64,000 nucleotides of DNA from Diabrotica undecimpunctata (taxonomy: Eukaryota; Arthropoda; Insecta; Coleoptera; Chrysomelidae). Positions 32,266 through 45,320 of the stretch are shown here, piece by piece; the stretch's first letter is position 1; each line of letters starts with the position of its first letter. Location: contig NC_092813.1 of NCBI RefSeq assembly GCF_040954645.1, positions 17,710,136 through 17,774,135 of the forward strand. Direction: 5' to 3'. The notes below the pieces were generated by a model. That model was not told where the DNA came from and searched no databases. It worked only from the letters and a program-made list of their open reading frames with translations. The translations under genes and the position numbers were made by a program.

Positions 32266-33236
32266 TTTGGGTACCTGACTGAGAAACAGAGATATCACTT
32301 TCTATATCCGATGAGGAATCAGTGATATTGAGTTGTAATCTTTTTCTTAGCATTGTTAATTTGGATTTTATACCGCGGTCTAAAATATGATTATGTGCAA
32401 ATAATAGAATATTTTTAAATGATATCATATCCGTTGTGTAGTTTTCTACAATGGAGTTAGGGTTTTATGAGTTTAAGGCATTTTGTAACGCATCACAGAT
32501 AACATTAAAATCAAGAGGAAATTTTGGGGACCTAGACTCAAATTTATTTTTAATGGTCTCTAACTCTTTAATAATATCAGAGGGTGAGGCTTTTTGGAGT
32601 TTCATTATGTGTTTAGGTTTTGCAAAAGAAGTTGTGGCAGTCGATGTTTCTTGTATATCAGGTGAGGTAGATATTTGTCTTTTGGTTGTGTGAGGAGGTA
32701 CTTCGGTATTTAATGGGGGAACATTTGTTTCATTGGTTTTTTCTGTCTACAAAGTGTGTTCTTCTAATGATGGTTGATCAGATACTAAGGTTTCAGTGTT
32801 AAGAATTTGAACGTTAGTGTGGTCGGTATCTATTAAGGGAGATTGTTGTGGAATTACAGTCTCAGGTTGATATGGGCTATTAATGTTGAGGGTTGTTTGT
32901 TGACATGTTGATGGACAATCAGTTTCTTGATGTCCTTTTGTTGCACACTTAGTGCAATTTAAGTTGTCGAGGGTAAATTATATACGGTAGTTGGTGTTGT
33001 CATAGTAAATTGTAACAAAGTCTGGGATAAGGATAGTATCATCAGGAGTAACAAACACTTGGCGGCGAAAGCTTAAAACATGGCTGTATGCAGTATCCGG
33101 CATGCCTACTTTCAAAAAAGTTTTTCTAGATACTGTTTGAAGTCCCAGCTTTTTCAGTTCATCTTCTATCAAAGTGTTTGAAACGGTAGGGCAGACATTA
33201 GAAATGACGAGTCTTGTGGCTGGGGTGATTAATCTT
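32258..33236 (-). pseudogene. Outer Jockey ORF1, C-terminal piece
   Basis: Reads TRLVISNVCPTVSNTLI, then FRRQVFVTPDD (in 32978-33172) and a stop, then continues through a knuckle CTKCATKGHQETDC and an S/T/P/Q-rich region to the stop at 32258-32260. The N-terminal part lies at 38776-39090, beyond the inner LINE. One internal stop at least. Confidence 0.75.
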
Positions 33237-33334
33237 TTTTTTTTTTTATTTAGAAAATCGCATCGACCAAATGGCCATTAGCGAAAAATTAGTGGATTAC
33301 ATTAGGTACAATTACTTCATTACAATTTGGTTTA

Positions 33335-34447
33335 TTAAATATTGTGGTACTTATTAATGTCTTTCAAGAAATTCAGAGTATTGTTAAAGTTACAGTCTGC
33401 ACCTAGAGCTTCTATAAGTGTTCCTGGTATCTTGTTATTGTTTCGTTGTTGATTGTAGAGGGGACATTTACATAGTAGGTGCCTTATTGTTAGTGTCATA
33501 TTACACGTTTCACATCGCGGCGGTTCGCACTTTTTAATTAAGTAATCATGCGTTAACCTAGTATGTCCGAGTCTGAGGCGCGTTATTATTATTTCTTGGC
33601 TTCTTGACTTAGGTAACACATTCCATGCCTCTATGCTACGTTTCACTTGTTTTAATTTTGAATTCGACACATTCCATTTATTTTTCCACGCACTTAAGAT
33701 TGATTTTTTTATATAAGCTTTTATATCCGTTGATACTGATGTGTTTACGATCTCGGAAACGTCACTCACTATCGCGTCTTTCGCACTATGGTCAGCAGTT
33801 TCGTTGCCTTTTATTCCTATATGGGATGGGATCCAGATGAAATTTATCTCATTATGATCGATATAAGCCTGAAGAAGGACTGTTTTAATTTTTTTTAAAA
33901 GCGGGTTTTTTGGATACTGTTGTCGGATGCTTTGTATGACACTAAGTGAGTCTGTTAAGATAATATATTTGGAGTTTGTTGTCAGATTGATTAGTTCTAT
34001 GGCGCGATAGAGAGCATACAGTTCAGCTGTATAGATAGTACTAACATTAGATAGTTTGAATTTAAGGACCTTCTCTGGAGTTACTACAGACGCTCCCACA
34101 ACTTTCTGATGATTTTGAACCATCAGTGTATATCTGGGTATGATTTTTATAACGACTAATGATTTTTCTAAAATGGGAAATAATTAGATCAGGATTAGTG
34201 GAGTTTTTATCAAATGACGTAAGTTCAAAGTTATATGATGGTATGTTTTGAATCCAAGGTGGATTATGATCATATGTGTATGGAAGACATTCAGGTATGA
34301 CAATATCAAACAGATGCAAATGGTCTTTTATTCTTTTATAGAAAGGTTTATTAGAACGGTGATTTGCATTAAGGTTTGGGTAATTATCAGTAAAAGTATT
34401 TCTATAGACAGGATTTTTTGCATTATCCTTAATTTTTGTTGCATATG
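33335..34447 (-). pseudogene. Inner Jockey ORF2: RNase H and C-terminus
   Basis: IYTDGSKSSE (34062-34319) then, after a one-base shift near 34100, KFKLSNVSTIYTAELYAL, ILTDSLSVIQ and FIWIPSHIGIKGNETADH complete RNase H. The C-terminus LGHTRLTHDYLIKK and CETCNMTLTIRHLLCKC is the usual Jockey tail. Another shift near 34448 separates it from the RT. Confidence 0.85.
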
Positions 34448-35956
34448 TTAGACTAAGACTCTTCTATCATTTAACGACAATTTAATTGCTTCGCAAAGTA
34501 AACTTTCAATCGGTGTTGTACAAAAGGCTCCCAGGCATATTCTGAGTGCTGTGTTATGAATAGTATCGAGCTTTTTAAGTACTGATTTCGATGCTGAGTC
34601 GTAAGCTATAGCCGCGTAGTCTAGCTGTGATCGTATAATAGTTCTGTATATAATTAGCAATGTACTCCTGTCTGAACCCCAATTCTTGTGTGCTAGAATT
34701 TTTAGTAAATTTAATCTTCTGTAACATTTACATGCTAGATTATTGATATGTTCTTTCCAATTCAACTTTCTGTCAAAAGTAACTCCTAGCAATTTTAGCG
34801 AATCTTTTTGTTGTAGTGATTGGTTGTATAGATATAATGAGATTGGTGTACTGACTTTGTTTTTAGAAAATACTATATATTTAGTTTTAGTTGTTGAAAA
34901 GATAAATCCAGATTCCTTTGACCATTTGTCAATATCTAACAAGAAACTCTGTGCAAGTTGTGAGAGGTTGTTTAAGTTTTTGCTTTGACCAAATATTACG
35001 AGATCGTCAGCATATAAGCGGCCTTTAAGTGGAAGTTTTAAATTTCTTAGAACATCATTTATGGCAATTAAAAATAGCGTAGGACTTATAACAGATCCCT
35101 GAGGAATTCCATTTTCCAATTCCACTTTTGACGACAAATTACCATTTACTCTAACTTGGATATATCTTTTATATAAAAAGTTTTTTATAAATGCAAGGCA
35201 ATGTCCTTTGATTTCTAAATCGTACAGTAATCTGATGATACGGTGGCGCCAAGCTGTATCAAAGGCTCTTTCAATATCGAAGAATATTCCAATACATTTT
35301 TGATTAAGGGAGAAGGCTTCATGTACACTGCTTTCTAGGTCTATAATATTGTCTAGAGTTGATCTATTTTGTCGGAAACCACTTTGTTCAGGAATAATAA
35401 TATTTCGATCTTCAAGTGTCCAGAGGAGACGACGGTTGACCATTTTTTCTAACAGTTTGCATGCAGTACATGTTAGCGCAATTGGTCTATAAGACTCAGG
35501 ATCTGTTTTGGAGCATTTTGGTTTTAATATAGGTATTATAATAGAATCTCTCCATGCTGTTGAAAATTTCTGTTCTGTCCAAATAATATTAAATATATTA
35601 AGAAGATGATTGTGTGCATTCTCAGGTAAATGCTTAAGAAAAACCATTGGGATGTTATCTGGACCCTCACTAGTCTCTTTAAATGAGTTTAATGCATCTT
35701 TGTATTCATTTATACTAAATTTGGTGTTTAAAGCATCTGTGTCATCTACAAACGGTATAATTACATTGCATTCTTCGTTCTGTTTAAAGCTGATAAAATT
35801 ATTATTATAATTGCTTATATTAGATCTATTTTGATACGTATTAGCAAATTCTTCTGCTATTTCTAGGTCATCTGTGATTATTTTATTATCTTTCTTTAGT
35901 TGAGTGATTTTGTTATAAGCCGGTATTCCAGATATTTTTTTGACATTCTTCCACAT
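34448..35956 (-). pseudogene. Inner Jockey ORF2: RT domain
   Basis: 502 residues without a break: SEGPDNIPMVFLKHL, SYRPIALTCTACKLLE, SGFRQNRSTLDNI, IFFDIERAFDTAWR, GIPQGSVISPTLF, active site LYADDLVIFG and LKLLGVTFDRKLNWKEH. All palm motifs are present. A shift near 35960-36000 cuts it from the endonuclease. Confidence 0.9.
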
Positions 35957-35999
35957 TTCAGACAGGGGTCCTACTGTTTATACTGGACACAAATTGAGC

Positions 36000-37025
36000 C
36001 TACGAATTTCTTTTTGAAGTTTTTACTACTAACTGAGCTTTAGCTTTAAGGTTTTGAAATTCTATTTTATTGTTAAGTGTTTTATGTCTTTTGTATTTGT
36101 TAAAGGCTTTTTTGGAAGCTTCGATCAATGTCTTACATTGTTCATTCCACCAAGGAACTGGTTTATGTTTTGTAATAGGTGCAGTTTTCTTAATGGTTTC
36201 TTCGGCTGCTTTTAATATGATGCTGAAGAAGGTTTCGATGTCTGTGTCAATACTGTTGGATATTTTACAGTTTGTGACATGTTTTTCTATGATATCTTCA
36301 AATAATGTCCAATTTGCTTCCTTCGTTTTCCACCTAGGGGCGTGCTTTCCATTTTTGGGCTTGAACAAGTTATTGGTGATTATTATTGGGTAATGGTCAC
36401 TGTTATAAGTGTAGTCTAATCTGTTCCATGTCATTAATGCAGAGAAGTTATTATCCGCTATCGTTAAGTCCAAGGGCGTTGATTCGCCTGTTTGTATATT
36501 GAATCTTGTAGGGCGTCCATTATTCAACAGTGATAAGTTATACTGATCTATTAATTCTTCAATAATAAGTCCTCTTTTGTCGTCATATGTAGAGCCCCAA
36601 ATACTATTGTAAGCATTAAAATCACCTGTTAAAATACGCGGAGAAGGTATTTGTCTCACGAGGTTAAAAAGGTCCTGTTTATCAATTGGTTGTCCTGGGA
36701 GTAAGTAAATCGTGCAAATATTTATTTTTGTGGTCCCTTCTAGAGAAATAGCTACAGCTTCTAAATGTGTTTGTAGGGGTAACCTACTTGCGGTTAATTT
36801 GTTATTTACAAGAATTGTCACTCCACCGCTTGCTATTCTTTGGTTTACTCTATTTTTTAAAAAACTTTGATAATTATGTAAACAAGTTTCTTGGTTGCTC
36901 TTAAGATTCGTTTCTTGAAGACAAATAATATCTGGTAGATACTCTGATTGTAGAATTTTTAACATCGGTAAGTTATTATAGTATCCGTTTATATTCCACT
37001 GAATAATTGAAATAAACGACGCCAT
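36000..37025 (-). pseudogene. Inner Jockey ORF2: endonuclease
   Basis: ORF2 starts MASFISIIQWNINGYYN at 37025. Motifs: LQETNLKSN, ILTGDFNAYNSIWG, TPLDLTIADN, YNSDHYPIII, then PVPWWNEQCKTLI of the linker. The ORF1 stop is 36 bases upstream. Confidence 0.9.
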
Positions 37026-37060
37026 TTTTACTTTCTAGTTTTAAAAAAGTTTTAATTTTA

Positions 37061-38376
37061 TTAAGACTCTGGGTCTGTGTCAAGTAAAATGTCATTTTCG
37101 TTGTCGGTAGAAGAAAGTTCGTCATTTAGGTGTTTTGTGATTTTTTTTCTAAGTTTGGTGCATTTGATTTTAAGAGATCTATCTGTTATGTGAGCATATA
37201 AGTTACTAATCATTGCTAGTAATCCAGTAAAATCATGTGTATAATTAGTTATAGTGGTGATAATATTTGGAGAACCTGGTGCGTTTTCTACCAGATCTAT
37301 AAATTGGTCGTGATTAAGGATATATGGTGGTGAATGTTCATTTATTATTGTTTTTAGGTCAGTATCAGAACTTTTCTTGGGTTTTTTGTTGGGTTTTTGT
37401 GTAGGTTTCCTAAAATTTATTTCTGTTTGTTTATCTTTTTCTGACAGAGCTGGTGTATATGTTGGTGAAGGTGATAGAATTTCATCTACGTCACGCTTAC
37501 GGCTTGTCTGTTGAGTAATATCTAGTGATTAGCGCTGTTATTTTCTGGAGGTGTAATGGTATTGGTAACTGAGGATGCTTTTGGTTCGACATGTTCAGGA
37601 TTTGTACTGTTTGTTAAGGAAGTAGATTGCTGATTGGGAAGTTTTTGTATGGTGTCCATTTGTGAAGGAGTATTTAACGATGTTGAAATAGTTTGAGGTG
37701 TGGGTGTTGGTTGAGAGTTTGTGGGATTTTTACAATTATTAGCATTATGTCCTTGCTGTTTGCAGTTAAAGCATAACTGATTATCTTGCGATAAGAAAAT
37801 TCGATAGGATTTGTTATCGTAATTAATCAAAAAAGATTCTGGTAAAGGATTTATAACAGGGTTGATAAAAACTTGTCTTCTAAAACTGTAAATATGATTG
37901 AATTCCGGTAAGGTAGAGCTAATACGAAGAAAGGTCATTGATGACACTGGCTTGAGACCTAGGTTTTCTAATTCGTGAATAAGAATATCATGGGGAATTG
38001 AGGGGCATACATTCGATAGAACTAACCTATCCGCTGGAGTAATATATTTTCTAGCTTGAACTGGTTCACCATTTATTAGTATTATACCATCATATACCTG
38101 CATAAAGTTATCCACAATTTCTTTGCTCGCTAGATACATGCATACTCGAATATTGGAGAGCCTTGAAGAAAATTAGATGTTTTTGGGCTGTATAAGTGCT
38201 CCTAGTGGTATGAGGTAGTCCTGTAGGCGTAATCCATCCTTTGAAGAGAAAACAATCGCTTGTTCAGGACTAGGATATGTATGTTGGCTTAGAACTTTTG
38301 AGTAGGATTTAACTGTGTTGGTATGTTGTGGTACAGAGTTAATTACGTTGGAACTTCCATCTGATGTTACGGACAT
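37061..38376 (-). pseudogene. Inner Jockey ORF1
   Basis: Starts MSVTSDGSSNV at 38376. After LIQPKNI an in-frame TAA stands where the related element has Leu (TTA), so one base change stopped it. The reading resumes with LASKEIVDNFMQVYD, ADRLVLSNVCPSI, SFRRQVFINP and a knuckle CFNCKQQGHNANNC. A shift near 37522 moves the frame; it continues (TQQTSRKRDVDEIL) to a stop at 37061-37063. Confidence 0.82.
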
Positions 38377-38775
38377 GATGAATCCTCTATATGCGATTTT
38401 AACAGGACTTTATTTTATATATAGATTAAATCAAATAAAGTCCGACTCTGTTTATTTTAAAACTAGTTGATCGGCTGGTAATTACCAAATTAGCTGAATA
38501 ACGATAAGAGTACAACTAGTTTTTTGGTTAATTTGTAACTACAGTTATTGATAAGAATATGACATTGATGCTTAAAAGTGATATTTCTAATCAAACTATG
38601 ATTAACTGGAAAGAAGTACTTACGGCACTTAACAAATCACTGTAAACTTCTTTGATATATCACTTTTAATTATTTAAATTTATACTTTTTCTATTAAAAA
38701 CTATAAAAGTTGTGGAGCTTAAAATTAAGTCGACTTTAATGCCTGACATTCATGGCCGGATCGGTGATTAATCTT

Positions 38776-39090
38776 CTAATTTCAATTTTTGTATTGTTCA
38801 ATGTTAGTTAATTAACTGCTTGCAGTAAAGAATCCACGACATTAGTACTGGTGAGGTAAATATATACTCTATTGTTTGAGATACGTGAGGCAAATAGAAT
38901 ATTTTTTGGTTGCACTAAATGTCCCACAGCAATAATGTATTCATGAATTTTGACGCCATTGATACTAGAGAGAACAACAGCTTGCTCTTTGGTCGGATAT
39001 TTGAAAGAAGTAAGGGCACTGGCATATGTATTTGGTTGGTTGGTATGGTGAGATGCCGAAGCTTCTCCATCAGGATTTCCATCCATTTTT
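38776..39090 (-). pseudogene. Outer Jockey ORF1, N-terminal piece
   Basis: The likely start is MDGNPDGEASASHH (near 39084), since the upstream part of the longer ORF looks like 5' UTR. YASALTSFKYPTKEQAVVLS and HLVQPKNILFASRIS align with the inner ORF1. The frame is cut by the target site of the inner LINE. Confidence 0.8.
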
Positions 39091-39209
39091 GAATTTATTC
39101 CGCATACTTCGCCAACTAGATCCTCGAGACGGCCCTGTCTCGAAAGCCGGTAGGAACAGAAGGTAAGAACAAAAAGTGGTTTCTTATCGGTACTCTTGGA
39201 TATCAAGTT

Positions 39210-41041
39210 TTGAGGTTAAAGTATTAATCAATAGTTAATATTTAGAAATATGCTACTCACAGTTATAATTTATAGCAAAAATTAGCACACTAACTATACT
39301 GGTTTCACTGATACACTTTAAAAAAAATATTTGTTTAAATTTTTAGAAAAATATTATTAATTCAGAAGACGATTTAGTTGCTGTATTTCAGTACTATCTC
39401 CAGGACCGAAATCATAAAAATAAGTTTTAAATAAATATAATAAAATTTCAATTTAAATATTTAATTTTCTTGTAAGCCGTTACTTTTGTTATTCTGCAGC
39501 TGTGTAATGATGCAGTAGTCCGTAGAGTGACGAGTAATAAAAAGCATTGTTTTAAAAAGTCATTTGTAAATTTAATGAAATATTCAGACAACACTTTTCC
39601 TTGGTCCTTTATATACAATCTTTGGTTGGAGCCTTTTACTGCAACATTTCCCATTCTCTTGAATGCTAGTTTGCATTATTTTAAGCTTTATGTCTCGTGT
39701 TAAGCTTGCATATTAATCAAGGTGGTTAGCTTTTAAGAGCTTTGCTTATTAACTCTAAAGGTTCCTTTTGGTATATTAATTAACTTGTTACAATTTTCGG
39801 CAACTGATAAAACACATTATTCTATGTGTAATGTTTGAGCTAAGATTTTATGGTTTGTCAAAATTAAATAACTTTCTATAGTTATTTGGATTAAAAATTA
39901 GGCTACACTCGACTTGTGTGATATGACTGGAAATGTGTGATAGCACAGTTTTTATGATAGAAGATTACCTGACATGGGGGTGTTTATATCAACATTAGTT
40001 ATTTACTTCTTCACACAAATTACAACTCACACGTTATTTATTTTTAAAAACGAAACGCATTTTTGGGGACTCACACAAATAGTGTATTCGTCCAGGTACT
40101 AAACCAAGTAGGGGAATTACCGCGAGCTATTCACTTGTCTAAATTTCTTCGGTTAATCTATTGTTTCGTTTCGGTTTGACGATTGACGATTTGACGTATT
40201 ATAAGCAAAGCAAAGTAAGTTAATGTTTATGTTACCGTTGATACACTTTCGCCAAAGATGAATTATTTAATTAAGATGTCGTTTCAAATAGACCAATACC
40301 AAAAATGTCCAGAAGTTAGTTAAGGAAGTGTGGCGTAATTATTATAAGTTACAAAAAAAGTCCGACAAAAAACTTAGTATTATTACCTCTAAGTAAATTG
40401 AAGAAAAATTCGAAGCAGCGACTAAGAATAAATCCGATCTACTACGTTTTTTTAAGATAAGTTATGAAACCTGAAATGTTTTGGTACAAAAACACTTTGG
40501 AGCTCAAAAGTAACTTTTATAGCAAAACAGATTTAACTGCAACGATGAAGATTTGACACGACCAAACACGACAGACGTTGGTTGATGCGGTGTTGCCTAA
40601 TCGAATATTATTTTAGAGGTTGTCCGTCCATTGAACTGTAATATTAATACTCCATAATTAATGTAATGAGTTTATAATTATATTTATTATCAGAGCACTA
40701 ATATCAGAGTTAAAATGTTTGAGGTAATTGATAAAATATGTTATTTGCTAAAGTTATTAGTCATAATAATTAAAATGAACTGAATGGATGGAAGTCTATT
40801 AAATTAGAAAGCTAAATTTGTTTCATACTGAGAATTGTGCGATATTTAGTTAAAATAAATTGTTTCCAACGGTTGTGGAAATAAGCTTATAAAAATAGAT
40901 TTACCTGTTTTTATTTTCAAAAATCATCAAGGTCGCTATTTTCGCTGATGGAATTTAATTGTAAATCGTCGCTATCTAAATCTTCCTCTGGATTAATAAC
41001 AATACGATCTACGACTACATCAATTAGTGGTTCCTTTGATA
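39210..41041. other. AT-rich region without recognised genes
   Basis: No convincing coding region. Near 40300-40450 a short plus-strand reading (VWRNYYKLQKKSDKKLS, broken by stops) looks protein-like and could be a decayed fragment of an insect gene or element, but I cannot identify it. Confidence 0.4.
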
Positions 41042-42110
41042 TCAATTCACGTTCAGTTGCGATTTGTCTGTTATTTTTTCGACTCCTCCACAGGAAAGGT
41101 TTGAAAAAATTCGTCCGACAGCTGCTGGATTGACGTAAATGTAAAGTTTACATTTCTGGCTCCCACCTGATTTCAAAGCTGCCCAAACCATTTGAATAGG
41201 ATTTAAATATGAATAGTATGGTGGGAGTCTAAATACATTATGTCCTTGTGCTCGTATAATTCTATCGATTGAATATTTTACATAACGTGGTTTATGCAAT
41301 TTTATTATGTTATAGAGATCAGGCTTTAACATAGAGGCAGTACATGTAATATTTCTTTCCTGAAGCCATTCTTGCATAACACACTTATCGTTGATAAGTG
41401 TGTTCGATGCAGATGTGAGACATTTGTCTTCCTGTGTTTTATAGTATGGCGCATTATCTAATACTACGAGTATTACACTATTCGGAGGGAAGGTACACAA
41501 ACGATGTTCGTCCAACCATTTTTTAAAATTTACATAGTTCATGTCATTATGATAGTCTTCAGATTTTGACGTCGACTTCTACCTTAAATAAGAACCAGGA
41601 ACAAAACCTTGTTCATTTCCTGCCCCAACAATAATTAAACGTTGCTCTTTTGATACTTTTTTTTAAGTCCATTATTACTGGTATCACACAATTTGTTTTT
41701 TGCAATATGGCTCGTAAGTAAATAGGTTTCGTCAGTAAGCACTATAAATTTATTTGCATCTCTTGCCTTCTTGATTTTCCTCAGATATTGCAGCCTTAAA
41801 TGTCTAATTTAGTGTTTCTCTATCAACATGTTTCTGTTTTTTCCAGCGAAACCTAAATTTGTAGAATTCCATCCTCATACTTTCTCTACTTCCTGCATAA
41901 TTCAATTCATTTACAAATTTTTGGTGAATTTTATTAATTGTGAAAACGTGTTTATCGCAACGATAAAAATCATATATTTGTCTCCATAATATACTTTGAT
42001 CACATGGATCTAGCTGTATTTTTGAGGACTTTTTTTGTCGTTTATTAGGTATGGGGAATCAGGGGGTTTCTCCATTTTCAACCTCACGACCTTCTTTAGC
42101 GATTTTTCTG
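41042..42110 (-). pseudogene. Mariner-like (IS630-Tc1 superfamily) transposase remnant
   Basis: The N-terminal half is recoverable only across stops: RKIAKEGREVENGE, SKIQLDPCDQSILWRQI and SRESMRMEFYKFRFRWKK, then TDETYLHTS with the first Asp near 41740. RLIIVGAGNEQGFVPG and YHNDMNYVNFKKWLDE lead into the last ORF (41042-41542) with VVLDNAPYYKT (second Asp), GHNVFRLPPYYSYLNPIQMVWA. The third catalytic position reads Gln in place of Asp/Glu. Dead copy. Confidence 0.75.
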
Positions 42111-42239
42111 ACGCTGGATAAACTAAAACCTATAACAATTGAATATTATATTAACTTTTTCCTCTTATTCGATTATTTTCTATCTTTCTATAACACAACC
42201 TCTCGTTATGTTCGATTTATACCAAAAAAAATGGTAATC

Positions 42240-42305
42240 TAGGTATGCAAAACATTTATATATAAATATATGTATATATATTATACATATTTTATATATA
42301 TACTC

Positions 42306-42369
<64 letters not shown>
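42240..42369. repeat. (TA)n-rich microsatellite
   Basis: Interrupted then pure TA, adjoining the second foldback element. Confidence 0.9.
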
Positions 42370-42372
<3 letters not shown>

Positions 42373-42469
42373 GAAAAGACGACCGTCAATCCAATATAAA
42401 CTAAGGAACACTCGAAGAGTGGTGGGTTTTTCGGTCAAAGTGGAGAAATAAAAGACAAACAAGGTGGCT

Positions 42470-42530
42470 ACTTCATCTATTTATTGAAGACGTTTCGCTT
42501 CTTAACCAAGAAGCATCATCAGTTCATCTA
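42470..42530 (-). ncRNA. Hammerhead-like motif, left arm of second foldback
   Basis: Minus strand CTGATGA, perfect 7-bp stem II GCTTCTT/AAGAAGC with a 4-base loop, then GAAAC GTC. An extra U before stem II. Confidence 0.55.
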
Positions 42531-43238
42531 AAAAGAGCAATATGAAAAACCAAACATCCATGGAAAAGTTATTATAAGTTGGTTACCTTAAAAAGATATG
42601 TAGCAGTCAAAGATTTAAAATGTGTAAGTAATGTGTGTAATGTGTGTGTGTAATGTGTAATAAGTAGACTTCGGCAAATATGCATATTGCATATTTTGCA
42701 TATTGTGCATATTTTATGCAAATATTTCATATTTTGGCATATTTGTATAAAAGTTTGCATAAAGTGCATAAAAGTTCAGATTTTTATACTGTATTTGAAA
42801 ATTTTTAAACATACCAATTTATTTCAATTCTTGTATAAAATTTTGTAGTCATTTTAATCAAGAAATGATCTAAGTACGTAATCTCTACAGGTACAAAACA
42901 TTTACAATTTCAAAGAAGATCAATTTAAGTAGCCCTCAACATTCTTAGAAAGTCTCGGTCACTGAGGCATTCAGTTATTGGATAATCGCTAAGGGTTCGC
43001 TCATTTGCATTTTATGATCTAATCCCCAAATCTATCTACAATTTATTGTATCTTAACAGCAGGTAAACGGCTAATAGTTTTGTTCCTAATTTAGGGATTT
43101 TCCAAAATCTCCCAGTTTATTGAATTAGGTACCTAAACATTTCTAATTTGATGCGCAGATTTGTAAATCATTTTTGTTTTGATATTCAAAGCGTAAACAC
43201 TCGTTGTGCGTACCAAAAAGGAAGATTGTGATTTTATA

Positions 43239-45320
43239 ATGCCTAAAACAACCAGTGCTTCAACTTGGATTAAACCTTATCAAGAGCTGTCTATGGATAT
43301 GGGAAAAATCTACTGTTCAGTCTGTGGCAAAATTGTAAGTATCTAATATTTTCTATTAAATATCTAATATTTCATACATACAGGGTGTTTCCAAATGACA
43401 CTTACAACGTTTGACTGTAGATACTTCTCGAAAAATTGAACAAAACGATATAGTTAATGAGGGGTCAAACTTATTTACTTTTCGAGATACAGGGTGTTAA
43501 AATTAAAAAAAATTAAATTCTTTTAGTTAATAACAACAATAACTTTAAAACCAATAAACGTATTTACTTGAAATTTAGTACTCGTAGGTTGTTTTTAAAT
43601 GAAAAATAGCTTCCTTTAGTGAGAAAAAATTGTCCATGGTACAATACAATGGTGTGTATGTAGAAAAAATTTTCACCTTTACTTTTTTTGTGAAGTCAGC
43701 TATTCTAAAACACAATTATTTTTATTGTAATTGAATTAACAAAAAAAAAAACTTTTGTTGAATTTTAAAATAAGTTATATGATGTACTAATGGTTAGTAA
43801 CAAAAACTAATTTGTGGATTAATACTGCATTTAAAACACTTAGCGAGTGTTTTTTTTTTCAAACCAGTTATTTGATTAACCAAAAACACCTTGTATATTT
43901 TTATATTTTAAAGGTTGGGTTAAAATAAAGGTTTTTATTTTTATTTATAGATAGCATGTGAGAAGAAATTTCAGATAGACCAACATGTGAGAACTGCTTC
44001 ACACATTGCAAAAAAAGGAGGAAAACATCAAACTTCAATGGCTAAATGTTTCCAATCTACTTCAAAAAAATTAGATGAACAAGAAACTTTTAATGAAGAC
44101 TTGTGTCGCGCATTAGTGTCTGCAAACATACCGCTTTCAAAATTAGCAAATGTAAATTTTAGTTCGTTTCTAAAAAAATATTGCAAACTTAATGTTCCAA
44201 GTGATCGGTCTCTAAGAAGAAATAATGTGAACGGGCTATACTCGTCGGTGTTAATTAATATTAAGGAAGATATTGCAGATAATTATTTTTACATATCTGT
44301 AGACGAAACCACTGATTCCTCAGGAAAGTATATTGCTCATTTATTGATTGGTGTTCTTAAAGAAGATACCTTACCAAAATCTCATCTTATTTCATGCCAG
44401 CAACTTGAGAAAACAGATGCTTTAACAATTTCGCGTTTTATACAAGAAACATTAGCAACTTTTTTTCCCTGTCCACAACTATTCCTTCTAATAAATTACT
44501 GCTTATTTTATCGGATGCTGCTCCTTATATGGTGAAAGCAGGACAAAATTTAAAAATATTTTTCCCAGATTTAATACATGTTACTTGTGTAGCGCATGGA
44601 TTAAACAGAGTTGCAGAGGAAATACGAAAAAAGTTTCCTCTTGTAAATACCATGATATCCAGTGTCAAAAAAGTATTTCTTAAATCTCCTATAAGAATTC
44701 AACTTTATAAAGAAATGCTACCTAACATTCCTCTTCCACCACAACCTATTTTAACGCGATGGGGAACATGGTTAGAAGCAGCTAATTTTTATGCAGATCA
44801 TTTTGTTAAAATAAAGAACATAATTAATACGTTAACAGATGAAAGTTCCCAATCTCTTTTGGATTCTAAACAAACTTTTCAGAGTAACTTGCTTCAACAA
44901 GAACTTTCATTTATAAAATCAAATTTTAGTTTTGTTCAAAAAACAATTACTCAGTTAGAATCACCAAAACTGTCATTGTTCGAATGTACAGCATTAATAA
45001 AAGAATTTGCGTCATGTTGTCGGAACGTTAGAGGTAATATTGGAAAAGATATTTTAAAAAAAATTGAAGCTACTATGGAAAAAAATAAAGGTTACCATAT
45101 TCTTTCTGAAGTAGTCAGTGTTCTAGCTGGAAATATTTCGGAAACAATTAATTTAGAACCAAATGTTTTGGTTAGTTTGAAAAATGCTCCCGTTACATCA
45201 GTTGATGTTGAACGAAGTTTTTCCATATATAAATATATGTACTCAGACAGAAGCCACAAGTTTTTGTTAGAAAATTTTGAACACTACTTGGTCATTTATT
45301 GTTACCATAATTCTAAATAA
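43239..45320 (+). pseudogene. hAT transposase, two exons
   Basis: Exon 1 (43239-43334) encodes MPKTTSASTWIKPYQEL up to CSVCGKI; exon 2 (43951-45320) continues IACEKKFQIDQHV...ASHIAKK, so the intron divides a C2H2/BED-type DNA-binding finger. The catalytic region includes YFYISVDETTDSSGKY and, in the second ORF, VTCVAHGLNRVAEEI. The C-terminus TSVDVERSFSIYKYM is the hAT dimerisation motif. A one-base shift at the T7 run 44460-44466 breaks it between FIQETLATFFP and LILSDAAPYMVKAG. Related insect sequences are annotated as CGGBP1-like. Confidence 0.85.
43335..43950 (+). other. Predicted intron of hAT transposase
   Basis: GTAAGT donor and TTTATTTATAG acceptor join two in-frame halves of the finger. 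Inside are two ACAGGGTGTT sequences (43381 and 43489), a motif common in dispersed insect repeats. Confidence 0.75.

Larger units (their letters stand above)
33237..38762 (-). mobile_element. Jockey-group LINE nested in ORF1 of a related LINE
   Basis: About 5.5 kb, minus strand, with a 13-bp target duplication GGTGATTAATCTT and a poly-A tail seen as a T run at 33235-33247. ORF1 and ORF2 are complete in extent but carry at least two lesions in ORF1 and three shifts in ORF2. Its ORF1 resembles that of the host element, so it is a related family member or subfamily. Confidence 0.9.
28840..39200 (-). mobile_element. Decayed Jockey-group LINE, interrupted by another Jockey
   Basis: ORF2 pieces (28840-32265) and ORF1 pieces (32258-33236 and 38763-39090) read on the minus strand. 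The inner LINE sits in ORF1 between two copies of GGTGATTAATCTT (33224-33236 and 38763-38775). Stops and shifts are frequent. The 5' end is near 39190; the 3' end is unclear. Confidence 0.85.

Noticed and set aside
39448..39654. Minus-strand ORF of 68 residues
   Set aside because: No motif, AT-rich, no supporting neighbours.
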